In this document: in pieces, positions 1 through 13,600 of the stretch
How the letters are laid out: the number at the start of each line of letters is the position of its first letter
Position numbering within the stretch: position 1 is the stretch's first letter
DNA from: Anoplopoma fimbria
Lineage: Eukaryota; Chordata; Actinopteri; Perciformes; Anoplopomatidae
DNA: 64,000 nucleotides
Reading direction: 5' to 3'
Assembly (NCBI RefSeq): GCF_027596085.1
Contig: NC_072462.1
Location: forward strand, 19,697,921-19,761,920
The notes under the pieces: generated by a model
Told to the model about the DNA's origin: nothing
What the model saw: the letters and a program-made list of their open reading frames with translations, nothing else
The model's database searches: none
Made by a program: the position numbers and the translations under genes

Positions 1-1442
1 GGACACAACATTAGCTGCTTGTTTAATTTCTTTTTGATCACTGTTAAATGCCAGACATTTTGCCTAATGCACAGTTGTACTGTCTGTGCTGACTCTGCTG
101 CTCGTGAGATAAGATGAATGAAATGTGTAACTTTAGACCTCGACTCCAGATGCATGCAGTGTTTTCACAAACACGGTCACAATTACTCCTCTAGTAGGCT
201 GAAGGTGTTTAATAATGAACTTTATCCCAGCAGGTTATGGAATATAGTTCTTGAATTGAACACAACATAATCGGAAATGTGTATTGAAGCAACACTGATC
301 CTTCAGCGGCAGCATTGTGACACCTGGTGTTGAGGAGGAGTATTACAAGTGGCTGGATTTATCACGTTTTATGAATGAAAAACCATCTCAACACTATTCT
401 TTACCTTCAATATGATGTTTTAACAAGAAAAAAACATTTAGAAGTTTGCAGTTTTCAGCAGACAAATGTGACAGGATAGCCATGCATGACTGCTTGTGCC
501 GTCATGCATGACTGTCCTTATAAATAGTTTGCCCCATCTATTTATAATAATCAGATTTGAGTTTTTGATTCATATGAGGGCCATGAAGCATCTTATTATT
601 TGGTTCTTTTTTTTACATTTTCCCTGCAATCATAGGAAGCTGAGTAGCTCTTAATACTTTAATGTTACCTTTACATGACTAATGTCAACCTTTGGCAGTA
701 CCTTGGCTTGACTAAGGTATTCTCTCCAGTTCTGATGATGTTATTGGGCCTTTCTTAAAATATAGACACCACCTCATCACTCTCCTTTGATGTAAAAACT
801 AGAGCAGATAGTGCCAGCAGGTTGGCGGCAGTATCAACACATATGTGGCTGAATGACACAAATGCAGCTGATTTTTAGAAACAAAACTAGAAGCCTTGCT
901 GTGCAATGTCTTACATTTCATATTCCAGTGTTTTTTTGTAATCAGTGACTAAGAATACCATATATATATTTTTTTATATACGAAAATTGCCTGCAGCTGA
1001 TTCTGGAAAGAGAGCGAAAAGAGGCCGGAGACAAAAGATGATGTTAGAGGGATAAAAGGATGAGGGGGTGAGGGAGGAGAGGAGGTGGTAAGTGGAGGGG
1101 GGGGATTGTACATGAGGAGTTAGCATGAAATAGAGAAAGAGAAAGAGAGGGAGAGAGAAAGAGAGCGAGGAAAATAGATGTTTTTAGAGGATTTATGCAG
1201 TTGTTTTGCATTAAAACCATGTAAGACACGTCACAGCTGAGAGAGGAGCGCTGTTCAGGGATCAGCAACCAAACAGCTCATTTAACCACAGAAAACTGAA
1301 TGAAGGAAGGACAGCCTTCAGTGCACTGGATGAACAAATAACAAGCCCTCCTTTACCCCTTCTCGTTCTTCTTTTTCTTCTCCTCTTCTTCAACTTTCTC
1401 TACTCTCTCGCTCTATCCCACTCCGACATGTTTTTCTTCCAG
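1..1442 (+). other. plppr1 intron, 3' part
   Basis: Non-coding sequence upstream of the first visible plppr1 exon. A purine-rich GA/GGA stretch runs from about 1008 to 1170 (low complexity). A long CT-rich tract from about 1349 ends in the splice acceptor at 1442. I looked for an exon encoding the PLPPR1 N-terminus and saw none. Confidence 0.7.
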
Positions 1443-1631
1443 CTTGTCATCATGTCCGGCACGGTGTTGTTGGCGTACTACATGGAGTGCACGGACCTGT
1501 TCAGCGTACACATACAAGGTTTCTTCTGCAACGACGCCGAGCTGATGAAGCCGTACCCCGGCACAGAGGAGTCCAGCTTCATCCCCCCTCTCATCCTTTA
1601 CTGTGTGGTGGCCGCTGCTCCGACCGCTATA
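1443..1631 (+). CDS. plppr1: plppr1 coding exon A (first in window): TM1, first extracellular loop, start of TM2
   Basis: The 63 codons run from LVIMSGTVLLAYYMECTD (first membrane segment) through HIQGFFCNDAELMKPYPG (extracellular loop) to PTAI. The acceptor is a strong pyrimidine tract ending ttcttccag at 1442, and the donor is GTGAGT at 1632; both borders are phase 0. An in-frame ATG at 1428 lies in the polypyrimidine tract and is not the start. The true start should be in an upstream exon ending just before LVIM, which I could not find in 1-1442. Confidence 0.95.
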
Positions 1632-4600
1632 GTGAGTAAAAACCCATTTTATGTTTATATTTGTCTGCAGTGTTGAAAACCGGTGAACCACAATTAAAAG
1701 TCTCTCTTAAAAGAGCAACCATTTGTTCACTGCTAACAGCTTTTCACATTTTAAACCTATTATTTCTCCAATTGTTTTCTTATAAACTACAACCACCAAA
1801 AATGTAACCACTGCTACACAAAGTATTCTAATGTTGCCAGACTCAAAACATATACTCCTAACCTACCGTATGGCTTAATGAACTACCTTTGTGACTGTTT
1901 GCAAGGCCACACAAGTTACTTCAGTGTTAAATGATATATAAAATAAGTAGGACATCTGTACAGATATTCAGCCATGCATCTTTTGTGGACCTACTACAGT
2001 TGTCCCTTTAACCTCCGTACATTCCACTTTCGCTGTCAAAATATGGGAGAAAATGTCATGGCAACCTGTATGACTGAAGACTGTTTTGAAATCTTTTTAT
2101 GGGTCTGATGAGAAGTTAGGTGACGATTTCACAGACTGAACTTTTGGCTCTCTGTTGGAATAGTATCTCTTAATCTTGTTATTTGCTTGTTCGGATGAAT
2201 GCACAAGTGAATTGTCCTGACCTGAAGAACACATATTTTCCCCGGACTATGATGCTATTTCTTAAACCGTGTCTCCATGGAGATTCCCAGTTGTAGCTCG
2301 CGATGCTAGAAGGCGAATGCGTGACGTTTCACCATTCATTCACAGTTCCTTTAGTTGTGCTGAATGAAAGGGACACCCATTCACCGGTGAAAATGTCTTC
2401 ATGCTTAGCAGGGAGTAGTGTATGTAGTGTATTTATATTGGGAAAAAGGACAGAATTTTAAATTTTTCAACGAGTGTGAAGTTGATGAACACTATTCTCC
2501 CACAATGCAATGCATAAAAGAAATAGAGTTAGCGGGTGAAAGCTGGGAGAAATTAAAATACATTGCGAGAGGTGGTGGTGAAACAGCTTAAGACAAAAAC
2601 GTATTACAACTTAAGAAAGACACTTTTGCACATATTTTAACATTTAGTACATAGTACATAACGAGATGAGTGTTGGATTTTCTTTTATATTATACTATAT
2701 TATATATTATTTCTATAACAGTATACTATGCCAACCGGTATGTGGCATACACTGTACATAATTAGTTTGTGCAGCAGTATGGATTTGGAAGATACACTCA
2801 TTCTGACATGAAATTGTAGGAAAACTAATGGTGTAATTACTAAAATCAAGGGGCCTTTTTCGCAGTATTTATACTTGTCATAGCAGGAGAAGCACAGGTG
2901 TAATTAATACCGTTAACGATGGCTCTGTGTGGTTTAAGTGCATCAGTCAGTGAGCATGTGTGCAGCCCATATTAGTGTTACCTGCAGTGACGCATATCTT
3001 GTGTGAAATGGTCAGTTGTAGATATTTTTCTGATCACTGAATGAACAAAAAAAAGATAAGATTGTTAATTTGTATAGCTGAGCGACAGTTGTGGATGAAT
3101 GTAGGGCAAGGGCTACATGTGCATTGCTTATACAAACAGAAGTAGCAACATGCAGCCGCCAGGTGTCAGTGTAGCTCCATGCTTGTTGACTCCAACCCAG
3201 CACACCAGACCACAACAGGCACCATATGTCTCTGGGTCCCTGGCTCAATTCATTATTAAACCCTGTGTCAAAGATTTTCTGAGCACCTCCTGACGACTGT
3301 GTGCATGTGTCTGTTTTTATGTCAGAATTCACTTTCTCGGGCCACATGAGAAGGACAAGACGAGTCAGTCCCAGAATATAGAAACGCGGTGGCTTCAATA
3401 TGTCTGAAGGAGGTGATACGGCTTGGTCAGACGCAAGCCTCGTTATGTTTCGTAACCGTGCAGTACTGAATTGTTAAGGGCTGCAGTGGTGCATCACATC
3501 AGTGCAGATACAATGTGTTAGTTGTAAAAGAGTCATTAAAAGATTAATAATCAGCTTTGACTTTGATTTTAGTGCACATCATATAGGGTGTCAAAAAGAA
3601 AATACAGTATTTTAAAGCTGTAAGTGTGCAACAACTGTATAATCATTTACATTCATTTGCATTGTGAGCTGGTGAAAGTTGGTAATTTAACCCCTAATTT
3701 ACCTGGTGATACTGTTGTTCACCAACATTTAAACTATATAGTTGCCACTAACTGTAGCCAAAATCACAATCTTATGATTTCCTGAGGATATGTGTTATCA
3801 TAGCTGACTTCTTATTCACCACTACACCACTTGAGTATGTCTTAATATCTTGATTTGGTGTGTGAAACATGCCATTCCTCGAGAACCACCATATTCTGAT
3901 GAATGCTCCACAGGAAATCTAAAATTCAGTTTAGAACGGTAGAGTGCCGTGAAAAGGCTTTTAGCAGTGTACCGTATGTGTCCCATTTTAATATCCCAGA
4001 TTCCTTTCCAAACAGACATCTTCCTCTTCTATTACGATTTCAAGAGGCACTTAATCTGGGATTTGATCATAAAAGATGTCTGGTTCCTGGAAACACGCCA
4101 CCCATTTTTTTGTAATGAGATATTACCGTTCTGCTGCCTCTTTGTGTCTCCCCCCTTTTTGTGTTTATTATGTGGGACACTTTATTCTTAGCTCTCAGGC
4201 GAAAACATTGACTATGGTTACCGGTGTGTAATTCTGAAGTCAAACAACACTTTTATTAAACAAGTAAAACTTCTAGCTTGCATTCTCTTCTAGTAGCGAA
4301 TTGGTGCGCAGATGCTTCAGAATTCTACAGTGCTACACCTGTGCACACGCACACACTCAGCGACCCAACCCCTTCACACGTATCCCTGCACTTCTATCTT
4401 TGTGAGGACACTCATTTATGCATTCCCATTGCCCTTTATCCTTACCCAAACCAGCAAAACTATATGCCTAACCCAAACCCTTCCCCTAATTTCCTAACCT
4501 AATTTTAAAACCAAATCTGAACCCCTCAAACAGGCCATTGTAGAAGTGAGGACGCCCAAAATGTCCTCACTGTGAATGTCTAAAACTCGTTGGTCCTCGC

Positions 4601-7600
4601 AAAGATATATATACAAGTACACACTCACACACACTCTGACTTACACAATAGAACAAAATAAATTGGTTTTAAATCCAGTAGAGTGCAGTTTTGACAGATT
4701 CTTCTGCACTGATTACCTCAGACAAAAAAGGAAAAAAAGAAACTGCAAAGTATAACTAACAACATCAGTATATGAGTTGGTACACAGTTCTCTTTGTCTT
4801 CTATTTATCAATGTTGTCATGTTTTTGGGGCTCTTATTCTTACGCAATATGATTTTTTTGTGAATATTTTTGTTAAACTAATTAAAACCTACTAAGACAA
4901 ATCCTTCTTCTTTTATCCTGCTTGTCCCTGATCACACACCCCTCGTCAGCGCTGTATCAGCTGTTTAGCTTTTGTTTAACAGTGCTGGTCATTCCCCATA
5001 TTTCCATTTATTTTCTCTTTCTCTCTCATTGGCATATAATAAATGGCCATAGTCTCTTAATCCATCTGAATGCTATCACAAACTTTTTAATTGTGCCCTT
5101 TGAGAGTGCTGTGTCAGGTGCTAAAGTTGTGTGTCTCACTGTATATCGTCCTGTCGCCATATGCGTCATAAACCAGCACGCAGCCAATCAGAATTAATGA
5201 TGACAGGGATGTTGGCCAATTAGCATGGAGGCAGTAATTTATTCGGAACGTTCCACATGGCCGGGCCAATTGGAGGCTGTAGAGGTTAGATGGGTCGTTT
5301 CTGATGCGCCGTGCCATAAACCTGTTCATCCATGGACAGGCTTCATAAAAGGTGATCCTTCTCCCTCAACATGATGAAAGCATGATGCTGACTAATGAAA
5401 GGCACCACACGTTAACCACCATGAGGTTTCACAAGTTAAACTCTAATTCCACTTCCTTTTATGTGTGTCTTGGTGGCAATACTGAAAATAATCATCTCAT
5501 TAAGAAGACATTAAAAGAACATTAATTGATCTTGTTTCTCCACTTTGGGGAAGCATAACAAGCTGTCAACACAGCAGCTTTACATATTATCACCTTAGCA
5601 TCCATTCGTTGTCATGTTTCTGGCTAACCAGTGAGTGTCCAATATTCCCTCTCATTTTTAGCTCCGTTTTTTGGTCTCCTATGACTCCTGAGGGAAATAT
5701 CTGGCTCTTTAGCTGCTAAATGTTCCACTATGTTTATTGACTAGCCGCTAGCTTAGTCCATCAACAATTTGGTCCGGGGATGGAAACGTACAGTGGACTT
5801 GTCAGAGCTTGTTTGCTGAAAGCAGCTGCCTTCTGCTGGAAACAACACTGATGGATGCTGGAGGGAAGGGAGGCAAAGGAGAACCCTATCATACCCTGCC
5901 TCAGAAAAATATGAGGTTTTCTAAAGGGAATATAGTGTGTGAAAAACACTACAGCCTTTGGCCACAGGGATTGCCAAAATCAACACAATTACAGTTTATC
6001 TATTTGACTGATTATTTTCCAAATCCAAAAAATAAACCGTACTTAAATTGAACTACTAAGATTTGTTTTTGTTTATATTTGAAAAGATTATGCTATAAAA
6101 TGAACAGCTTACTGTAACAAGCAAGGACAGTCCAATGTTGCTTCAGGTGGGTTAATTAAAATAAATAATAATAATTGGCAATCAGTATGATTGAAGAAAC
6201 CGGAGCATGAATGATTAATGGTTTTACACAGGGGTAGTTGTCACATTTAATATGTGAGTAATTCAAAATGTGAATAGGGTGAAACAAAAAATATAATCCT
6301 AAATACTGTGGGCAGTCACTGTAATGTCACAGGTACTGAATTTTATGGACTTTCAAGGGTATTGCTGACCTGAGCTCCCATAAATCTGTTACACTATTGG
6401 ATGGCTAAGTTATCAATTAAGTTAGCATATGAACCAGAAGTCTGTTCTTTTCATTTCATTTAAGACAAATTACTCCCAAGAATTACATTACTTTTTAACC
6501 TTTTCATTTTTCGCTCAGACATCAAACTGTTTCAGTTGAATGCCAAGTCCTTCCTAAGTTTTATGACAATGCCTTAAAGAGAAAGTTGTTTTCAGTCACT
6601 TAAGTTCAGTTTTCATGACATTTGTTTGAAAGTGAGTGGGGGTAACATGAGTTGAAATAAGACAATCAGTCTGTGCTAACTAACCTTCTCAGTGAGGCAG
6701 ACTAGTGAGACAAATACTCCAAGGCAATTACTAGCTGCTTAAAAATGTTAAAGTAATAATTTATGAAAAGATTCAGGGAAACACTTCTCGTCAGCATTTA
6801 AAGGATGTGAGTGGAAATTTATAGATTTTGATTAAGTTTTTTAAAAGTTTGCCAGTAACCAGGGCAAATTTGAGATATATTATAACATAGATATGTTTGC
6901 ATATGCATACTTTAAACAACTGCAAAAAATAATTTGTTGACTTTGATTATGTAACAATGTTTAAAGAGGGTCATGAATAATTCTACTTAAATATAGATCA
7001 TGAATGAGACACCCAAGGCAAAAACATGCACTTGTCAATGTTCAGAGTTTGGGCTATTTTACTTCCGTAACATGTTTTCTTTCAGATTAGTGGACAGAAC
7101 AAATAAAATATACAAAATTTTTGTTTCTGTAGATTCATCCTAAATTCACCAAAAGTTACAATTACATAATAGATAATAGATTCCAAACAACTTGTAAAAC
7201 AAAAAAAATATGGGTAAATGTAAGTAATCTAGTGTGAATGTTTCATAGTGATGTCTATTGATTAAACTTGTTACCTTAATCACCACTATGACTTTATGAT
7301 GGCCCTATTATGCTACTTCCAGGTGCGTTTCAGGCAGCTCAGGAGCAGTGTGTCTGAGGGGGAGGGTAACTGCTGCCTCGGGGCGACTGGTTGCCCCGTC
7401 GCTCAGAGGTCCCTGCGGCCGATCCACCCGGTCACAGCTTTTTTCTGTCCTGGCCCCTCAGTGGTGGAATGAACTCCCCACTGACGTCAGGACAGCAGAG
7501 TCGCTGCCCATCTTTAGGCGCAGGCTGAAAACTCACCTCTTCAAGAAGTACTACCCTGAGCCTTCCTCGTAGCACTTATTGTATTCGTATTAGTTCGCTG

Positions 7601-10600
7601 CACTTATTGAATTCGTATTCGTTTACTGCACTTATCCTATTCGTAGTAGTCTGTTGCAATTATTGTTTTCGTAGTAATTTGCCTCTGCACTATACTTTTG
7701 CTCTGGTTTATGCTTTGAGATGCTTGTTTAAGAAAGGAGATGCACTTATGACTTCTGGTGACTAGTAGTTCTCTTGAATACCTATGTTGAATACACTTCC
7801 TGTAAGTCGCTTTGGATAAAAGCGTCTGCTAAATGACTGTAATGTAATGTAATGTAATGTAACTCCTTTTAGGCGTGGACTTCAGGTTTTATACTCTACG
7901 GACCTTTTACATGTACAAAAATATATATAACACACTAAAGGAGAGGGAAAAGTGAAAAAGCATAATAGGGCCACTTTAAAACAACTAGAAAACAAGGTTT
8001 ATAGCCTGAAGGGAAATAATGTAAGTCAGGTACCTTTGAAGGCTTTGCAAAAATGCATTTTGACTTGTCACAACCATTGCTCAGCCATAATGAAACTACA
8101 TGATACAAGTTCCCTGCCCTTTACAGTCACAGTCTCTTTGAAGATAAAGGCATGTTTATTTGGCTTTTTTTCCCCTTGAAGATAGATGTTTCTGGGTCAA
8201 TATGCATCAGAAGATGGGTTCTTCTGTCATCATGCATTTATGAGATTTTCATCTAGTATTTGCACACTTTATGTCAGTCATGATCCAATGGAAAAAAGTG
8301 TTTGAAATTTTTTAATTCAAACCTTCTTCGTGCTGACAAATCCAGACAAGACTGAAACCAGTGCAGAGCTTTAAATCATTCATACCCTTTTTTATGTGTC
8401 TGCTGTCAGTCCCCATTTTCTTCTTCTTCTTTTTTCTTTTTTTTTGAGTTTCCTAACATCACAAAATCAACCTCTAATGCTGCTTGTAGCCACAAAGAAA
8501 GAGGAAGATTAGAGTTGCATTCATAAGAAAATGTTGAAGCATTCACAAGGGATGGAGGGAGTTTTGTTACCTGTCCTGAGGCTCAAAGCAAACTCTTTTA
8601 TGAACACAAACACACAAAGACCAAAGCCACATGCGTACACAAATACACTCTTAATGTTTGTACACACTCCCGCTCATGAAGACACATATTTTTGTAGCAG
8701 CCTGCATCACTGGAGACAACCGACAATGAGTTTCATTTTGTGTGTCCGGCAGCAGTTTTTCCATTAGACCTGATGTAATGTCCACACTATAATGGACCTG
8801 AAGAAAGGCTGCATTAAGACACAGTGGTTTATGTACACACGCTAGACAGGGCAAAAAAAAAAACCCTGCCCTATAATGGGATGCTTAACTAGATGTTTTC
8901 TTTTCTTCCTTGTCTGTGTGTGTGCGTTTGTAGATTTTCATTGGAGAGGTGTCCATGTATGTGATGAAGTCGACGAGGGAAGCTCTCCTGGCCCAGGAGA
9001 AAACCATCGTCACAGGAGACTGTTGTTACCTCAACCCCCTTATCCGCCGTATCATACGCTTCATAGGTAAGAGAGCTTTCAAGCCAGAAATGTGGATTGT
9101 ACCAGGCAGAAGCTGACAAACTCAGAAATGCACTACATCCATGTCCATGGGCGCAAAATCTGAATTTTTACTTTCAATTTGGATTCAGTCAGTCTTCTGT
9201 TGTGTATGATATATAACAAAACTATGTTAGAACAGTTCATACGGTTAACAGCTCAAGAAACCATGAAGCTGAAACATCAGGGATGTTTCTGTGGCTTTCA
9301 GTGTTTCAGTAAGCTTTTATCTGGTAAGCTACATTCTTCATGTCCTGGCTAAGCTGACTGTGTTTTTTGTTGAATGTGCTGTCAGTCACCTGACAGGGGA
9401 GCTCCAATGCAAAAAGCTACAGAGCTGAACAGGAACCCTGATGAGTCAGGGCTTGAGGATTTTGGTGTTTAAAGGCGACATAAAATGCTCATTTTAGGTT
9501 CATACTTTTGGGTTTGTACTATAACATGTGTACATGCTTTAATGTTCAAAACACAGTATGCTACTCATACTGTCTGGCTGAATATACCTCTGTCTGAAAC
9601 TCTCCATTTAAGCGCCTGTCTCTGTAAGCCCCCCCAAACAAAAAAAAAAGTCTGATCTGATTGGCTTACGAGAAACACATGGCATACCTTTGCAAAGGTA
9701 GTTCTCAAGCTGTGGGTGGCGATACTCAGAATGGAGGGGATATATTCTAATTAGCCTTTATGTGACATCTGAATCCAAATGTTTTTTCTGATTAGGCAGC
9801 TGACAATAAACTGATTGGGTTGACTTATTTCAAAATGTGTGGGTTGCACAACAGATACTCAAATTTGTGCAAAAGCACTGAATAAGTGAGATATCATATG
9901 TTTTTATTATTTGTCTGTTCATGTTCTTAACACCTTTACCATCATGTAAAAAGGATTAATTTCTCCCACGAAGGCAGTAGGGGTGGAATGGTGAATGCAA
10001 ACAACAGACTAATATGTCCATCAAGAAATCACCAATCCGCGAATAACATGATATATGACGGGATCAGCCAATTTTCTGTTGTGTCAAAGACAGGTCAATG
10101 CACAGTGAAGGATGAAATGAGAGAGTTTAGAAGATGAGGTTAAGAAGGTGGATGGCTACAGCTTCTACCACCCAAACGTGTTAACAGGCGATTGTCTGCA
10201 AATATTTTAACGTTTGCTGGGAAGTAGGACCGTGGCGTAGCCTTAAGTTATGATGCGTGTCAAGATGAAGCCGGTGTGTGTGTGTACTTAAGAGTATTCA
10301 GTAGGCAATAGTCTTGGCTTTATTGATCCAAGGGCTACAGTTAGCAACATATTATAGGCTTCGGGTAGTTGCAAACACCTCAGCCTTGTTGGAGTGTGAA
10401 TAAAATGACCCTTCATGATCCATTATAAGGAAATAAACCAAATAAGCATGCACATGCATGTCAGGGAAAGAATATTTCACTGTTCTGTATTCTTCGAGTT
10501 TACACTTTGATATCCATCGATCCATCCATTATGTGTAATCACTTATCATTATATGTCTCGGGTGGCTGGAGCCGTTCCCAGCTGACATTGAGTGTGAGGC

Positions 10601-13600
10601 GGGTTACACCCTGGACAGGTCATCAGACTATCACAAGGCTGACACATAAAGACAGACAACCATTCACGCTCTAATTCACACCTTCGTGCAAATTTAGAGT
10701 CCTTAATTAAGAAAAAATTGTATGTCTCGGACTGTTAGAGAAAGTCGGGGACCTGGATAAAAACCCACGCTAACATGGGGAGAACATATGTGGCTTGATT
10801 AGAACTTTTCATTTCATGTTATGCATCTGGTTTCGTCGTTGTTGGAACCATCTTTAAATCAGCTTTAGTTTAATCTTAACTTTAGGTAGGTAAACTCGCT
10901 GGTCGTGGATTTTCAATTCAAATGCAGCAAACTGGCCGACCTGAACGGAAATCAGTAATTGAAAGGAGCCAATTGGGATTCCAGCTGTAATACATTAACT
11001 GCAGTTTCTCTAAAACGACATCAGCCACGGAAACTAAATCGAATTTAAACATGTTGGATTGTAGGCAACATATCAAAAACCTTTACTTCGCAATTACAGG
11101 TAAGGTTTGTAAGCTCACATACCCGTGTCACTCCTCTTAAAAAGCCAAGTTTGAATTTAACTTTTTACAGCCACTTTTCCTCAAAGCTTGACTAGCACTG
11201 GGCAAACTGACAGGCTCTTTGCTATCTGTTGCAGTAAATGAGGTCGTCTGCTGGACTTTACTGCCGTAATCAGAACTGCATTGTTCATTTTAATATAATA
11301 TCCCTTCAATTTATGAAACACTCATCAGAGATTCATTATGCACTTTGCGTGATTTTTATTTCCGTCTGCTCCCGAACAATCTCTCAAATTTGTGGGATCA
11401 CTAGGGCTGTTAGTTTTCCCGCTCTCCTGCTCCCTCCCGTCCCACCCTAATCCCTCTTCTCTATTTCCCTCAATGATGCCCTTCACACAATCGTGTCCCT
11501 GTACCCCTCACTGGCAACCAACCCCCCCTTGGATGAGAATACAAAGCAGAGTAATTTCATGGCTAAGCAGGCCAGATAATAAGCAGTCATATTTCACAGC
11601 AAAAGGAATGCAGACGCAGACATTGGTCAGGGTTGGTGGGCTGTAAGTGTCAGCGCAATCATTCATATGAAATGTTTTTGTTCAGTTTATATTTTGTTCC
11701 TTGCTTGTGGTCCACTCTTCTTCCCTTCTGTATTAAGTTATTGATTAGATTGCAGCATTTTTCAGGTAATTATATTAACCGTAGATATTCTGACGTTTAG
11801 CGCTGCCTACTGACAGTTTGGAGTTTATTTGCCAGTGCGGGGAGGCTAGATAGTCACAGGTCAATTTATCTCCTGTTACAAGGCAACTGCACCTTGATTC
11901 AAGGCGAAAATGCACATGCAGCTTTTAAAGCTTTGTGTTTATGTGTTCATTTTACTTTGCCGTGTGGTTTTATGTGCTATAAAGTCTTATTGTGTATCTG
12001 TGTGTCTGTGCGCCCCCAGGTGTGTTTGCGTTTGGTCTGTTTGCCACAGACATCTTTGTAAATGCGGGACAGGTGGTGACTGGAGGCCTCTCGCCCTACT
12101 TCCTGTCCGTCTGCAAGCCCAACTACACCGGCACCGAGTGCCGCTTTAATCACCAGTTCATCGTCAACGGCAACATCTGCACCGGGAACCCCGTTGTCGT
12201 GGAGAACGCTCGCAGGTCGTTCCCATCCAAGGATGCTTCTCTGAGTGTTTACTCTGCTGTTTACCTGACGGTGAGAATAATGTTTATGACACCTAAGCAC
12301 TATGATGAAGTTTAATGTGGGCTCTTGGATTATTTTGTTTGTGCCTACAAAATACCACATACTTTCCCTTTAAAACCTTTCTTACTTTATTCCTGTCCCT
12401 TTTAGACTTCACAGGAACTAAACTTACATTTGCTTGTATATTGCATTGTCACATGTAAATAGAAGACATTAAAGACAATGCATGTGTGACTGTCATCAAA
12501 CCTAACCCATCAAAAGATCTGTAACCTTGAGGCACTCATTAGTTTAACTGTGAAGAACTAAGAGCTGCTTAACTGCTTAATTAAACTTTAATTATGCAGG
12601 TTGAGGTCTAGATCGTTTTTGAGGTCTTGCAAATCTAAGTTTAACTGGTAAATAAATCCAATCAAATCAAAACATTCTGAAATGTACATACGAACATTTT
12701 TTTGTGCTGTTTATTTAATCAGTGCTACATTATTAGAAAATAATTTTAGATTTTCTTCAACAAAACGGGAGCTCATTTAATTAAAAATCTATGTCAGCAA
12801 GTGTACTTGAGCATCTAGAGTTACTCATTTGGGACTGAATGCAATTATTTTACACAGTTATATCCAAGCAATCAGAGATGAATAGATCATTTTTGTTGAT
12901 TTAAATTATACACTTGAATTGTAAATTAAAAAGGCTTTAAATAAGAGGGACTATTTCATGTTATAAGGTGCTAATTTTCATATGCATCTTTGATGGAGGA
13001 CTTAATATTTCTTGAAAGTGCGTCAAAGAATGTTTCATACAAGCGAAGGGTGGGTTCAGAAAAATTGGCTGAAGGGACAAACGAAGACGGGCTTTTTGAA
13101 GGGCTATTTGAAGTGCTGCAGTTTGATATCAGAGTGACGGAGGGGCTCAGCTGCTGAAACGTGAAAGAGAGAGAAGAGGTGTAGATTTTATCAGCCGGAA
13201 CAAAAGGAATACAAGGACAGGTTATTGATGAAAAGAGGATTTGATACGCACAGCTCCGAGCCCTGTCTGGCGTGGGAGGAGATAAAAGTTCAAGAAGTGA
13301 GAATATACGTAGAAAGACAGTGTGTGTCTTTTAAATGCTGCCAGTCTCCTCACAGCTTTCACTCACAGCTAGAGGTTCCTATGTTAGGTTAATCTCGTAA
13401 TCTTTTATTCTCTGTGAAAAAAACCTCTTTGTTTTGGAGAGGTATTTTACTCATATGATGTAAATCTTTGACATCTTTCTTTGCAATCGAGGCTTGGTGC
13501 TCTCACGATGTTGTAAAATATTTGATTCCATTTCTGTGGGAACACCTCGACTTGCTCTTAACTAGATTGCCCATGATCTTGTCTACCTAAAGAGAGACAA

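Larger units (their letters stand above)
1632..8933 (+). other. plppr1 intron with several repeats
   Basis: A 7.3 kb intron. It holds a C-rich dispersed repeat (about 4318-4620), a dispersed repeat copy (about 5560-5759), and a MITE with a nested LINE 3' end (7301-7972). The rest is AT-rich with no supported gene. A non-repetitive block at about 5150-5340 containing CCAAT-type motifs could be a conserved element, but this cannot be judged from one sequence. Confidence 0.7.
9067..12019 (+). other. plppr1 intron
   Basis: Contains a decayed MITE copy (9470-9672) and an old inverted SINE copy (10513-10797). The remainder has no feature I can support. Confidence 0.7.

Noticed and set aside
1428..1442. 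ATG just before LVIM as a plppr1 start codon
   Set aside because: It lies within the polypyrimidine tract of a strong splice acceptor, and starting here would lose the conserved N-terminus.
1413..1691. Antisense open frame over plppr1 exon A
   Set aside because: It is the mirror of the conserved PLPPR1 exon; only the + frame matches a known protein and has good splice sites.
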